Source: Vibrio thalassae (GTDB lineage: Bacteria; Pseudomonadota; Gammaproteobacteria; Enterobacterales; Vibrionaceae). Taken from it: a stretch of 64,000 nucleotides of DNA. Below, piece after piece: positions 9,151 through 18,522 of the stretch; the stretch's first letter is position 1; each line of letters opens with the position of its first letter. The notes below the pieces were generated by a model that was given only the letters and a program-made list of their open reading frames with translations, was not told where the DNA came from and searched no databases. Location of the stretch: assembly GCF_900089835.1 (NCBI RefSeq), contig NZ_OANU01000022.1, positions 1 to 64,000 of the forward strand. The letters are read 5' to 3'. The translations under genes and the position numbers were made by a program.

Positions 9151-10754
9151 AGCAACTTCTCCAACTCAGCTACACCCTTCGCCATCTTATCCTGCAAGGT
9201 TTTAATTCGCTTCAAGATGTCTTGCGGCGCATCGTATAGCACTTCTTCGTAAACCACTTCTTTGTAGCGGTTGATGCTTAGATCAAAGTCGTTATTAGTG
9301 ATGTCCGTTACCGGAACCATAAAACTTTGTTCTGTTTTATTGCGCTTATACTCTGGGCTGTCGCTGTTTGGTGTGCTGTCTTCATTAGTTAGCGTTTTAA
9401 AGCGTGCAATGATATCGGCAATGTTGCTTTGCTCGTGAGTCGGTATTTCACCATCTTTGAACAGCTGTGAGCGCTTATCATCCAGTGAGTAACCGTCAGC
9501 CTGCATGTCATAGAACCAAACGTTATCTGTACCGCCACTGTTGGTTTTAGTGAAGACAAGAATGGCGGTACTCACCCCTGCGTAAGGTTTGAAGACGCCT
9601 GAAGGAAGCGAAATAACCGCTTCCAACTTTTGGTCCTGCACGATTTTTTGACGAATGGTTTTATGTGCTTTGGTTGAACCAAATAACACACCATCAGGGA
9701 TGATAACTGCCGCACGTCCACCGACTTTAAGCATACGAAGGATTAAGGCTAAGAACAGCAGCTCTGATTTTTCAGTCGGCTTTTTCTTTTTCACCTCAAC
9801 CTGAATTTCGTTGCCATCTTCGTCAATTTCGGTTTTGAATTTAGGTGCCGTTTTCTTAACAACTGGATTCTTACCTAATGCACGCAGTAAGTCTGGAGCA
9901 ACGATATCGAAATCAACCGCGCCTTTAAACGGTGGGTTGGCAAGGATAAGGTTGTAGGCTTCAGAGATGTTCTCTACACCTTGGTCTTGCAAGCTATCAC
10001 GGTAATGTACACTTGGGTTTTCAATTCCGTGCAACAGCATGTTCATGGCACCAATGCGTAGCATGTGTTTATCAAAATCGAAGCCAGTAAACATTTCATT
10101 GTTAAAGTGCTTACGGTTATCCGGCTTGTTCACCTCGGCAGCGTGATGCTCTTCAACGTACTCAACCGCCGCCATTAAGAAACCACATGTCCCTGATGAT
10201 GGGTCACAAATGGTGTCGCCCACTTTGGGCTCCATCAGCTCGACCATCATTTGGATGATGTTACGCGGGGTACGGAACTGACCATTTACACCTGATTGTT
10301 GTAACTTGCTTAACAGATACTCGTACAGATCGCCTTTGGTGTCTTTGTCGTTCATGTCGATAGCACTTAGTAGCTGCACGACCTGATCTAATAACTTGGC
10401 TGATGGGATCATAAAAATCGCATCTTTCATGTGCTCAGCAAAGCTACCTTCATTTTGTAGCGCTTTGATTTTAGGGAACACACGATCACGTACGATTTCC
10501 ATCATGACGTCCGGATCTTTATCTTTGAAACTACTCCAACGAAGGGCTTGCTCTTCAGGCGAAAAGGTTGGGTTGCTCATCGGTAGACCTGTCGCTTGGC
10601 TGCGACGCTCAGCGGTCTTTTGTAGTTCATCTAAACGACGAATAAACAATAGGTAGGAGATCTGCTCGATAACTGAGATTGGGTTAGCGACACCGCCTGT
10701 CCAAAACATTTCCCAAACTTGGTCGATTTGATTACGAATTTTGCCTGTTAGCAT
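9147..10754 (-). CDS. hsdM: Type I restriction-modification DNA methyltransferase subunit HsdM
   Basis: This 535-residue N6-adenine methyltransferase protects host DNA and is a core part of the R-M complex. An N-terminal HsdM helical domain (about 8-130, with WTGGVANPISVIEQISYLLF) precedes the SAM-binding motif DPSSGTCGF near residue 188 and the catalytic NPPF near 273. It is the first gene of the hsdM-hsdS-hsdR order. It starts at ATG 10752-10754, 95 bp after the tnsE stop. A palindrome at 10780-10795 in that gap may terminate tns transcription or act on the hsd promoter. Confidence 0.95.
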   Translation of the reverse strand: MLTGKIRNQIDQVWEMFWTGGVANPISVIEQISYLLFIRRLDELQKTAERRSQATGLPMSNPTFSPEEQALRWSSFKDKDPDVMMEIVRDRVFPKIKALQNEGSFAEHMKDAIFMIPSAKLLDQVVQLLSAIDMNDKDTKGDLYEYLLSKLQQSGVNGQFRTPRNIIQMMVELMEPKVGDTICDPSSGTCGFLMAAVEYVEEHHAAEVNKPDNRKHFNNEMFTGFDFDKHMLRIGAMNMLLHGIENPSVHYRDSLQDQGVENISEAYNLILANPPFKGAVDFDIVAPDLLRALGKNPVVKKTAPKFKTEIDEDGNEIQVEVKKKKPTEKSELLFLALILRMLKVGGRAAVIIPDGVLFGSTKAHKTIRQKIVQDQKLEAVISLPSGVFKPYAGVSTAILVFTKTNSGGTDNVWFYDMQADGYSLDDKRSQLFKDGEIPTHEQSNIADIIARFKTLTNEDSTPNSDSPEYKRNKTEQSFMVPVTDITNNDFDLSINRYKEVVYEEVLYDAPQDILKRIKTLQDKMAKGVAELEKLL

Positions 10755-10779
10755 GGTGATTCTCTTGAAATAAAACGAT

Positions 10780-10795
10780 GGCCAAGAACTTGGCC
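10780..10795. promoter_or_regulatory. Perfect palindrome between tnsE and hsdM
   Basis: GGCCAAGAACTTGGCC is a perfect 16-bp palindrome in the 95-bp gap. On the transcribed minus strand it is followed by ATCGTTTTATTTC, a short T-rich run. It could therefore be a weak intrinsic terminator closing the tns operon, or an operator 26 bp upstream of the hsdM start codon. The sequence alone does not decide. Confidence 0.45.
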
Positions 10796-10849
10796 TATAT
10801 TGGCTTTATTTTACTTCATCACCTTTGCTTAAACACTTACTTTCCTTGG

Positions 10850-12520
10850 TTATTGTGTTAATGCTCTCTTAACAGCTCTGTCTAAGGTTTCTATCCATGC
10901 AGTCTCATACTCACTTTCGGTTCTCAGAACCATCTCACCATCGACTTTTTTGGTTCTAGAGGGGTGCTTAATTTCAACCACTACTGAACAATATTCTTGG
11001 TTTGCTTTTGCGTCCCATCTAACGCCTTTCTCGGAGCAGGCTTTCATTACGTGAGCCAGCCCATCTTTACCACTTTCAGAGAACCCAAATAGTCTAGAGC
11101 CTAGACTATGCTTGTCGTTAATATCGCTGATATCCACTTCAATAATGACTAAAGGAGTTTGCCGATAATAGAAATATGCACAATGAAAGGTTCGAGCCTC
11201 CTGTGTGAGCTTGTTCTTGTATATCAAGGAGGTATTATCCGGCTTTGGCATTGCCAAACACTGTGTACCTTTGTGTTCATAATCAGGAAGCTTCATGAGC
11301 TGCTTGATAACCGTTTCAAAAATTTGAAAATTACCTGTAGGAGCGACTACTTTCGGTACCTCTGGACTAGTTGGATCGTCGCAGTCACTACGATTGATCG
11401 CCCAGTCTAGCTCTTGTGCCGTTCCGTTAGCAATTCCATGCCCGACTCCTGAAACATCAGGCTTTGGTTCTTCTGTGGTATTCACATTGGGCGCTACCCT
11501 CGATAGTGCTTTTCCTTGAGAAACGGTTACTTCATCTTCAGAATCACAGACAAATCGGAAGCCTTCTTCACTGAAAACATCCCTTTTTCTATGACTACCT
11601 GGCGTAGCTTCAAAGTCCAACTGCGGGTTTGGGTCTGTCCGGTTGATTTCTGGGCGCTTGCCGTTACTTGGCTCAACAGGAATAACATCGACTTTTTTTG
11701 GGTGGTATATCGAGACTTTTTTTCCATAGTCAAAACTCGACGAGTAAACTGTCTTGATTTCTTCAACATGGAACAACACTGGGTCGCTTTCATCATACTC
11801 ACCAGCAAGCTTAAATCGCCAATTTTTAAGTGGCGGTGGTTCAAAGTTAAAGTTCCACTCCGTACTTTCATCTTGTTGTAACTTGTTATAAATACTGTTG
11901 AAGCTTCTTGTTGCCTCAGGGTTAAGCAACAACCATCTCAAGTGTTTACATGCATCCTTGGAGTTCAAATTCTTTAGAGGGTAATCCGATGACCTGTTGA
12001 AACGGATAAAACACTCTTTTCCAGTATCATCCACAACGGCCATCCCCAATAACCCGTTTGGCCTTAAGGCTGTGCGTGTTAGATGTACATTGTGTAAAAA
12101 GAGTGCTCGAGCGAGTTCTATACACGGGACAACAGCCTTTAAGTTGCCTTCCCTTAAAATGATTGAATGCGATTTGTTTGAAGAGGCTCTTTGAAAATTA
12201 TCGGATATTTTTATGTCGATGATTTCGCGTTTATGTGGAACCGTGCGTTCCTTGTTTGAGTAGTGAGAATTCACAACCAACATAGGTATCAGTTCCGCCG
12301 GAACACGACTTTTTGGGAAACCTGAAAACTGAACGTTAATATAAGGCCGGACTTTGTTATTGAGAACGCGCTTGGTATGGATACTTCCAATGTTGATTAA
12401 CGGTACGTTTTCCGGAAAGTGCCGCAGCTCTCTGCCAGGCTGGGATGTCCAATCGGAGAATTTCCCGTGCAGGTTTCCTACAACGCGCACGGCTGAGTCC
12501 AGCAAGTCGTTCAATCTCAC
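10850..12520 (-). CDS. tnsE: Tn7-like transposition protein TnsE
   Basis: TnsE directs Tn7 to replicating conjugal plasmids by recognising discontinuous DNA synthesis and the sliding clamp. The 556-residue protein (Tn7 TnsE is about 540) shares the order of landmarks: an LINIGSIHTKR start-like motif near residue 40, CIELARALFLHNVHL near 135, WNFNFEPPPLKNW near 225, and a C-terminal region ending in KRALTQ. The listed start is GTG 12518-12520, with AAGG seven bases upstream, inside the tnsD reading frame (164-bp overlap). Similarity to Tn7 TnsE begins about 40 residues in, so a later start is possible. Last gene of the tns operon. Confidence 0.82.
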   Translation of the reverse strand: MRLNDLLDSAVRVVGNLHGKFSDWTSQPGRELRHFPENVPLINIGSIHTKRVLNNKVRPYINVQFSGFPKSRVPAELIPMLVVNSHYSNKERTVPHKREIIDIKISDNFQRASSNKSHSIILREGNLKAVVPCIELARALFLHNVHLTRTALRPNGLLGMAVVDDTGKECFIRFNRSSDYPLKNLNSKDACKHLRWLLLNPEATRSFNSIYNKLQQDESTEWNFNFEPPPLKNWRFKLAGEYDESDPVLFHVEEIKTVYSSSFDYGKKVSIYHPKKVDVIPVEPSNGKRPEINRTDPNPQLDFEATPGSHRKRDVFSEEGFRFVCDSEDEVTVSQGKALSRVAPNVNTTEEPKPDVSGVGHGIANGTAQELDWAINRSDCDDPTSPEVPKVVAPTGNFQIFETVIKQLMKLPDYEHKGTQCLAMPKPDNTSLIYKNKLTQEARTFHCAYFYYRQTPLVIIEVDISDINDKHSLGSRLFGFSESGKDGLAHVMKACSEKGVRWDAKANQEYCSVVVEIKHPSRTKKVDGEMVLRTESEYETAWIETLDRAVKRALTQ

Positions 12521-13955
12521 ATGCAGGCCTTAAAATATCTTTACACTCAATGAGTTGAACCATAACACGGCTTAGTCTTCTTGTTTGGTACTCTTCTACA
12601 GATTCGCTATATCGATCAAAAAACAAACGACACAGGGGCAACTTATGTATTTTTTTCTCCAATAGGCTCTTACGTCCGAGTCTGGTAGAAAACCATGACT
12701 TCGAATGGCGCAGATCGTCTAGGTTTTCTTCTGTTAAGTTCTTTATAGCGATGAGACGCTTAACTAGATGAAGATCTCGCTCATGCCAGTTCACTCGTTT
12801 GTTTATATAATTTTTGATTGGTGGTGGCTTGTGGGAATTAAGCCAATGGCGGTCATAACGGTACAACCACGAGTATAGTCGTGCCCCAAGAGCCGTATCT
12901 CGAAGCTGTTTAAGCGAATGTGTTTTTTTGGGTTCTCGCAGCAGCATCAGCCACTTTACTCTTCGCGCATCTCTATTTGTTTGGTTCTTTGCAGTCATTA
13001 TCAAAGAGCTGGGAGACTCCATTGTAGAGAACTTTCTCGCCCTGTAGACCTCTTCCGCCGCATTAACTGACTCTCGACCTAAAGCAAGCCAGACTACAAA
13101 ATGCTGCAAATAACTGAACATTCGTCTGTGTTTTCTAAACATCGCCGTGAGCCATGTGTTTTCCTCATAAAGCTGTAGACCCTGTTGCTGCATCCATTCG
13201 TCAGACCACACATTTCTTACCAAACTAGCAATACCTTTATGATCGACTCTTGCGCCCTTCATAACTCCTTGGTCTCTTGCAAGACTCTGATAGTAATAAG
13301 TCCATTGTTCCGGTGACACATAGCTTTGGTCAGAGTTAAATAACCATTCAACCATTTCAGCTAACTTTAACTCATTTGCGTTAGCACACTCAGATAACAG
13401 TGGCGCTTCTTGATAACAATAGCTCCCAACTAAACGATGGCGGTGGGGTGAGCTAATAGGTAAATGTGTATCAATCAGAGTACACCGATGTTTAGGACAA
13501 GCTATCACGCCCGGAGATTGAAACAGTCTTTGCCAATATGTGAAGCCAAGAGTGGTAAGCTGTGATTGCCAGCATTGAGGACAAATCTTATAGCTCAATG
13601 GCCATTGAACCAGTGAGGCTGAAATGCCCGCTCTTGTGACACTTGGGTTTGCACTACAGTGGACCAAATCAGTTTGTAGTATGTTATAGCGATGGCTTGA
13701 TAGAAAAAGCCTGAACAGTGGGAGGTGGGTATGCTGCTCAATGATTTTTCTGGGAGAAGAACGCCAGACGTTACCCACGTGTTGAACCAGTTGCTCTAGA
13801 TGTCCTTGCAAAAATGGGGAAGGTACAACCTTTCGATTGCCAAACAAAATGCCTAGCGCGACCTTATCATCCTTAATTCCCATCTGTTGAACGAACCGAG
13901 CGAGAACACTCGTTAGCATTTCATCTTGTTGCGCTATGGGAAAATGGGTCAACAT
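12357..13955 (-). CDS. tnsD: TnsD/TniQ-family target-site selector
   Basis: TnsD binds the 3' end of glmS and recruits TnsC, giving insertion at attTn7. The 532-residue product has the TniQ zinc-ribbon pattern: CPQC at about 130, then CPKH some 30 residues on. The length is close to Tn7 TnsD (about 508) and far longer than the short TniQ of CRISPR-guided elements, fitting the glmS-proximal position of this element. AGGGGG precedes ATG 13953-13955. The gene follows tnsC by 55 bp, and its 3' end overlaps the start of tnsE. Confidence 0.88.
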   Translation of the reverse strand: MLTHFPIAQQDEMLTSVLARFVQQMGIKDDKVALGILFGNRKVVPSPFLQGHLEQLVQHVGNVWRSSPRKIIEQHTHLPLFRLFLSSHRYNILQTDLVHCSANPSVTRAGISASLVQWPLSYKICPQCWQSQLTTLGFTYWQRLFQSPGVIACPKHRCTLIDTHLPISSPHRHRLVGSYCYQEAPLLSECANANELKLAEMVEWLFNSDQSYVSPEQWTYYYQSLARDQGVMKGARVDHKGIASLVRNVWSDEWMQQQGLQLYEENTWLTAMFRKHRRMFSYLQHFVVWLALGRESVNAAEEVYRARKFSTMESPSSLIMTAKNQTNRDARRVKWLMLLREPKKTHSLKQLRDTALGARLYSWLYRYDRHWLNSHKPPPIKNYINKRVNWHERDLHLVKRLIAIKNLTEENLDDLRHSKSWFSTRLGRKSLLEKKIHKLPLCRLFFDRYSESVEEYQTRRLSRVMVQLIECKDILRPACEIERLAGLSRARCRKPAREILRLDIPAWQRAAALSGKRTVNQHWKYPYQARSQ

Positions 13956-14010
13956 AACAGCCCCCTAATCATAGCTCCTCATAGTTGAGTATAGCTGAGG
14001 GCACACCTAC

Positions 14011-15600
14011 TTACAGATAAGGGGTAATATCTAGAATCATCCCTTCGCTCTTCAAATGATGGTAAGTCGACATAGGCTCATCACTTCTAAAAAGCCGAAG
14101 ATCGTTATCAACATAATTAGGCTCCAGTTTGGTAACCTTTGGTTTTGTTGGCTTGCTCTCGGCAAATGACTTATCCTCTAGCGATTTTATGTGAGCAACC
14201 AACCCAAATAAATCTTCATTAGGCTTTTCATCAATAGCTTGCTGCGCAGCTAACTTAGCGACATCATCACCTAATCCCATGCGAATTAGCATATCGGTCA
14301 GTTCAACGCATTTGTCAGTGGATATCTCATCCACATCTTCCGGCTCACCTAGCTGCTTGTCACCGGTTTGCCCAATGATACGAATTGTATCGGCAGGTAA
14401 GTCTAAGTCAGCATACTTGAGAATTTCTTCTTTGCGGCCGCTTTGGAGCGCTCTGATCATCGGATGAATGATTGACAACTCTTCATTAAACACATCCTTT
14501 ACTAACTTGAGGGTAATCACTTCTTTTCCTGCAACTACCGCTCTTGCTTGGCAAAGGTAAAACAATGAAACAGCTACATGAGCGACACCTTGAGTAAGCT
14601 CCCAAAACAAGTCTTTCATTGGTGTCGTAATCGGTGTCGGTGATTGAAACCACTGCAATTTCCACATTCTGTTGAAAAAGCGATCCCATTCGCTTTCGTC
14701 AGCTGTATTTGATAGGTGCTCAAATCGATTCCAATTCAAACTACCGAACTGAGCAGCACGACGAGCAGACCTTAGCGTAGGAGAAAAAAGTTCGAGAGCT
14801 TTTGGAGTGCCGATAAACAACACTGGTACTTTGATTACGTTAGTGAGCGTAACGAAGAAATTAAGTAATTTAGTAACACCACCGGAACGCGCGGCATTAA
14901 GGTGTTGGATTTCGTCTATGACCAAGATACCAATAGAATGAAGGGCGCATACTCTAGCTATGTCACCCAACATAGACTCCGCTGATGATCTCGACTTCAC
15001 GTAGAGCATTTCGTAATCGCTTCCAATTGCATCATCTACCGCACGAAAAAAGTGGATACATAGGCTCTTTGCCGAACCATCATGAGGGCAATCAATCTTT
15101 AGCCATACCAACTGTGTATGCTGATATTCTGGGTGATAAATGGCCTGATGCTTATATGAATCTAAGATCGCTTGTACAGCGGTAGTTTTACCTGTTCCAG
15201 AGCAACCAATGACAGTCGTTGCCAACGCTGCGCTACCCGCATTTCTTGATGCCACAGAAAAGTCGACATTATCGACATCTAAAAGGTTACGCTGGTAGTC
15301 AATTGATGCGATATTTCGGCCAAGATATCCTCGACGTATCATTCCTGCAATCATCTGTTCCAGTTGAAGGTGGGCTTTTGTCGGATATAGAAACCCATCA
15401 AGTATTCGCATCATTGCATGGCGACGGATGTATCCTGGTAAGGTTTTTTCTGAATCTCGCACTTTAGGGTAACGATTTAACTCTTTGGCTGTATTCTGAG
15501 GTGAATTCAATAAAGGTAGTGCATTGATTAAAGGCTGATCTCGATAATCTTCAATTTCAGGCGCTACATATTCCGCATGGTGAATCTTAATCATCGTCAT
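14011..15600 (-). CDS. tnsC: Tn7-like AAA+ transposition regulator TnsC
   Basis: TnsC is the ATP-dependent matchmaker between the target selectors (TnsD, TnsE) and the TnsA/TnsB transposase. The protein has 529 residues (Tn7 TnsC is 555). Walker A GCSGTGKTT is near residue 137 and Walker B ILVIDEIQHLN near 225, both typical of the TniB/TnsC AAA+ family. It overlaps the end of tnsB by 14 bp, which suggests coupled translation. No disruption is seen. Confidence 0.92.
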   Translation of the reverse strand: MTMIKIHHAEYVAPEIEDYRDQPLINALPLLNSPQNTAKELNRYPKVRDSEKTLPGYIRRHAMMRILDGFLYPTKAHLQLEQMIAGMIRRGYLGRNIASIDYQRNLLDVDNVDFSVASRNAGSAALATTVIGCSGTGKTTAVQAILDSYKHQAIYHPEYQHTQLVWLKIDCPHDGSAKSLCIHFFRAVDDAIGSDYEMLYVKSRSSAESMLGDIARVCALHSIGILVIDEIQHLNAARSGGVTKLLNFFVTLTNVIKVPVLFIGTPKALELFSPTLRSARRAAQFGSLNWNRFEHLSNTADESEWDRFFNRMWKLQWFQSPTPITTPMKDLFWELTQGVAHVAVSLFYLCQARAVVAGKEVITLKLVKDVFNEELSIIHPMIRALQSGRKEEILKYADLDLPADTIRIIGQTGDKQLGEPEDVDEISTDKCVELTDMLIRMGLGDDVAKLAAQQAIDEKPNEDLFGLVAHIKSLEDKSFAESKPTKPKVTKLEPNYVDNDLRLFRSDEPMSTYHHLKSEGMILDITPYL

Positions 15601-17668
15601 CTCCTAAAAAATCATCCAATGACGGGTATTCAATGCTTTCTGAATTATTACCCGTATGAATATCAATGACTTCAGCGGTACTTTGTTTTGACTCAGGCTT
15701 AAGGTTAACTGAGGCATTATCTCGCTCAAATTCCCGCTCTTCATCTCGATTACCCTTAATTCCAGTCAACCTTTGTGAGTCCGTCAATTTAGGCGCATTT
15801 ACCTTTTTATCACGCTCTCGTTTAGCGATACCCTCCATCGTTTCCTGTAAGTCAGGAGCTTCAAAATCCTTAGCTTGATTCGCTGCCGCCTCCGCGACTT
15901 TAGAAGACTTGAGAATACCCGCAGCATCCACGAAACTCATTCCTTTATATCGACGGCTACGATCTGAAAGCTCACATATCCAATAGGATTGATAGCTGTT
16001 ATCAGGCCTTAGGTAGACGACATCGGTTCGACGCGGGTCAAAAGCCACCTCAACTTTCTTTGGCCTCGTATGTTTAAACCTGTCAAACCAACCCTCAGCC
16101 ATTGCTTCACGGCAAGTGTATTTCAGTCCTTTGAAGCCAATACCAACCTCGGACACTGTTCCTTTTTCAGTAGGTAACAAGTTCACTTCAACCATCTCTT
16201 TACTGCATGGTCTCAATTTGCCAGTGCGATTTTTGATTCCCCAGTTCCAAAGCTGTACGGGGACAGCGGGTAAATCATCAGGCATATCTTCAGCAAAATC
16301 ATAATCTTTAACTACATGCCTAGTATTGTAGTTAATAATGATATGAATCACGGTTTCAGTGAATGCATGCAAGGTTAATTCTGCGTCTAGTTCATATCGG
16401 CGTCCCAAACGCTTCTTGCCGTTGACTGGCTCAACAATACCACCGATATAGGGCCTGAATTTAGTTTGAAGGGTATTGAAATAGCGCTCCACACCTCCTT
16501 TATCATCCCCTCGGTAGGAGCGCGAGTTACTCAATTGGATGTTAAATGCATTAACGAGGACGTCAGCTTGTCTATGCAAAAGCTCACCTTTGTCCGCCAT
16601 GATAGACGCAGGAATACCAACAGAAGGCCACATACCAGAATCGATTTCTATTCCATAGCTCCGACAATACTCTGTTTTATCAAGAAAGGCGTTAGACATC
16701 GCCATCATCGCCGCGACCCATGATGGGTTTTCCAAACCAACGTAAAGCCCTGTAACCATACGGCTAAAGACATCTTTAACCACGTAAACCACTGGCCTAC
16801 CGATGATTTTATTCGGGTCTTTCTCAGAAACTAAGTACAGGTCAGCTATGGTCGCATCAATCTCATATCTGCCACCAGGTCCGATATTCATATAGGCTGA
16901 TGTGCTTGTTAGCGCTCGAATATCTTTGTCGTATGCTTTGGATGGCGTTCTTCGCCTTACTACATCATGCTTCTTGTAGTTAGATTCATAAAAATAGCGA
17001 AATTGGCGAAGAGTCGGTATGGAAGTCTTATCAGAGTCGGGATATCGGGATTTATACAAGCCAATTGCTTTATCTTTGGCATCTTTGATAGAGAACTTAT
17101 CGTTTTGAAGAAAGAAGCCATCAATTGCTAGACTGAAAATTTCTGCGACATCATCTGTAATGATTGCACCTACGCCCTCAGCAGTTGTTCGCTTCCGCCC
17201 GAGCTTATTACCCACGTCACGCCTAGATTTACCTTTCCCGCCGGACTTATGATAATCAGGCAGCAATGCATTGGGCGTCATCCCTCTTTGCCAATATCGA
17301 CGAAGTTGACGAATGAAGTAAATACGAGGTTTTCCGGTCACTTCAACCGCGTTTCTAATTAGACGATTGCGCGACGCCTTGTCAAATAATTCACTGTGGT
17401 CTTTTAGTAGAATTTTAAGCAGCGTATAGGCTTCATCTCGTTTGAGAGCTTGTGTACTGTCGATCTCAACATGAGAGAAAGTAAAAGGTTCTCTCATGCA
17501 CTCTATCGCCTGTGCTGCGATGAGTTCGTGTAACTCAGAGGCAGGCATAAATATGGGCCAAGCCGATTCATCATCGAGACGGATCAACCAGATGAACTCT
17601 AACGTTTCGTACACCACACGAATTCGCTCGTTTGAATCTTTGTACTGATAGACTTGATTAAGAAGCAT
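15587..17668 (-). CDS. tnsB: Tn7-like DDE transposase TnsB
   Basis: TnsB binds the end repeats and makes the 3' cuts and strand joining. The 693-residue protein (Tn7 TnsB is 702) has N-terminal helix-turn-helix regions and an integrase core: D in YEIDATIADLYLV near 270, D in MADKGELLHR near 357, and E in GGVERYFNTLQ near 392. A C-terminal region with TnsC-contact character ends in an acidic SLDDFLGDDDD tail. It overlaps tnsA by 11 bp. The end repeats at 250-386 and 18523-18588 are its expected binding sites. Confidence 0.94.
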   Translation of the reverse strand: MLLNQVYQYKDSNERIRVVYETLEFIWLIRLDDESAWPIFMPASELHELIAAQAIECMREPFTFSHVEIDSTQALKRDEAYTLLKILLKDHSELFDKASRNRLIRNAVEVTGKPRIYFIRQLRRYWQRGMTPNALLPDYHKSGGKGKSRRDVGNKLGRKRTTAEGVGAIITDDVAEIFSLAIDGFFLQNDKFSIKDAKDKAIGLYKSRYPDSDKTSIPTLRQFRYFYESNYKKHDVVRRRTPSKAYDKDIRALTSTSAYMNIGPGGRYEIDATIADLYLVSEKDPNKIIGRPVVYVVKDVFSRMVTGLYVGLENPSWVAAMMAMSNAFLDKTEYCRSYGIEIDSGMWPSVGIPASIMADKGELLHRQADVLVNAFNIQLSNSRSYRGDDKGGVERYFNTLQTKFRPYIGGIVEPVNGKKRLGRRYELDAELTLHAFTETVIHIIINYNTRHVVKDYDFAEDMPDDLPAVPVQLWNWGIKNRTGKLRPCSKEMVEVNLLPTEKGTVSEVGIGFKGLKYTCREAMAEGWFDRFKHTRPKKVEVAFDPRRTDVVYLRPDNSYQSYWICELSDRSRRYKGMSFVDAAGILKSSKVAEAAANQAKDFEAPDLQETMEGIAKRERDKKVNAPKLTDSQRLTGIKGNRDEEREFERDNASVNLKPESKQSTAEVIDIHTGNNSESIEYPSLDDFLGDDDD

Positions 17669-18479
17669 TGCCGACCTCCAAATCTGTATCGCTACGAATT
17701 AAGAGTTCGACATCTTCGCACTTCCACTCAGTAAACTGAATTTCAAGTGATGCTTTTAAATACTGATTAGCGATTCCATAGCGAAATACTTCGATATGAG
17801 TGCCTTCCCTTAATTGGTAGTGGTCATCTAATTTTGCACAATGTCGGGCTACATAAGCTTTAGGTTGCTTCGCGAGTCTAGCAGCAAGATCAATGACATC
17901 TTGCTTGGAGAATGGATATTCGACTTCGGTATCTATATCAATAAGTGGTTTTAACCACTTCAAGTTCATTTTGAGGTCGTTGGCTACTTCTTGATCGGTA
18001 AAAATGGGACAGGGTACTTTTAATGCCTCCCAGTATGCCTTCTCTATTTGTAGCTTTTCGACAATGCGTCTGTCATCAAGCTTTAGGGCCGGCTTTACCG
18101 GGATCGCTAACTGGGAGCCATCGGCAAAATTGATGAGGAAGTCTGTTGTTACTATTGTAAGCTCGCTCTTTTCTTGAGGGTGACGAATACCTAGTTGTCG
18201 GCAAATAATTAAAGAGTCAGCAAGAGGAATTGGAAACTGCTCTCGAATGTCGATGACCTCTTTACACCAATCGAACACCAAAAATGCGGCTAGCTCGTTA
18301 CCTGAGTGAAGGTGGTGTACACGGCCAACGGTGGCACTTTTAACACGAACGCTTTCGCCAGAGCTGCTGAACTCTCCGACTTTAATGAAAGGAACATAGT
18401 CCTTTCCCATCCCTTCACCACGTTTTTCATCTAAACGCTTTTGGTCTTTCTTATTGAGTGGCTTATCTGCATCTGACAT
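17658..18479 (-). CDS. tnsA: Tn7-like endonuclease TnsA
   Basis: TnsA makes the 5' cuts that turn TnsB transposition into true cut-and-paste. The 273-residue length equals Tn7 TnsA. The restriction-enzyme-like core is seen as TTDFLINF (catalytic D near 112) followed by IPVKPALKL (K near 130). A helical C-terminal domain carries RIVEKLQIEKAYW and FTDQEV. It is first in the operon, 109 bp inside the right end. Its GGAGG ribosome-binding site, 8 bp before ATG 18477-18479, forms one arm of a strong hairpin (18484-18516). Confidence 0.93.
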   Translation of the reverse strand: MSDADKPLNKKDQKRLDEKRGEGMGKDYVPFIKVGEFSSSGESVRVKSATVGRVHHLHSGNELAAFLVFDWCKEVIDIREQFPIPLADSLIICRQLGIRHPQEKSELTIVTTDFLINFADGSQLAIPVKPALKLDDRRIVEKLQIEKAYWEALKVPCPIFTDQEVANDLKMNLKWLKPLIDIDTEVEYPFSKQDVIDLAARLAKQPKAYVARHCAKLDDHYQLREGTHIEVFRYGIANQYLKASLEIQFTEWKCEDVELLIRSDTDLEVGNAS

Positions 18480-18483
18480 AAAA

Positions 18484-18516
18484 AACCTCCGACTAAGCTA
18501 AACTTAGCAGGAGGTT
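18484..18516 (-). promoter_or_regulatory. Stem-loop burying the tnsA ribosome-binding site
   Basis: On the minus strand the sequence reads AACCTCC, TG, CTAAG, TTTAG, CTTAG, TC, GGAGGTT and then TTTTATG. The seven-base arms AACCTCC and GGAGGTT pair perfectly, and CTAAG pairs with CTTAG around a five-base loop. The 3' arm is the Shine-Dalgarno sequence of tnsA. Any transcript starting upstream of 18516, for example read-through from glmS, would hide the RBS. This resembles the protection of some IS transposase genes from outside transcription. Structure seen; function inferred. Confidence 0.65.
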
Positions 18517-18522
18517 AAAAAA

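Noticed and set aside
10850..18479. CRISPR-guided Tn7-like (CAST) possibility
   Set aside because: No Cascade or Cas12k gene and no repeat array is seen; TnsD is full length and the insertion is at attTn7.
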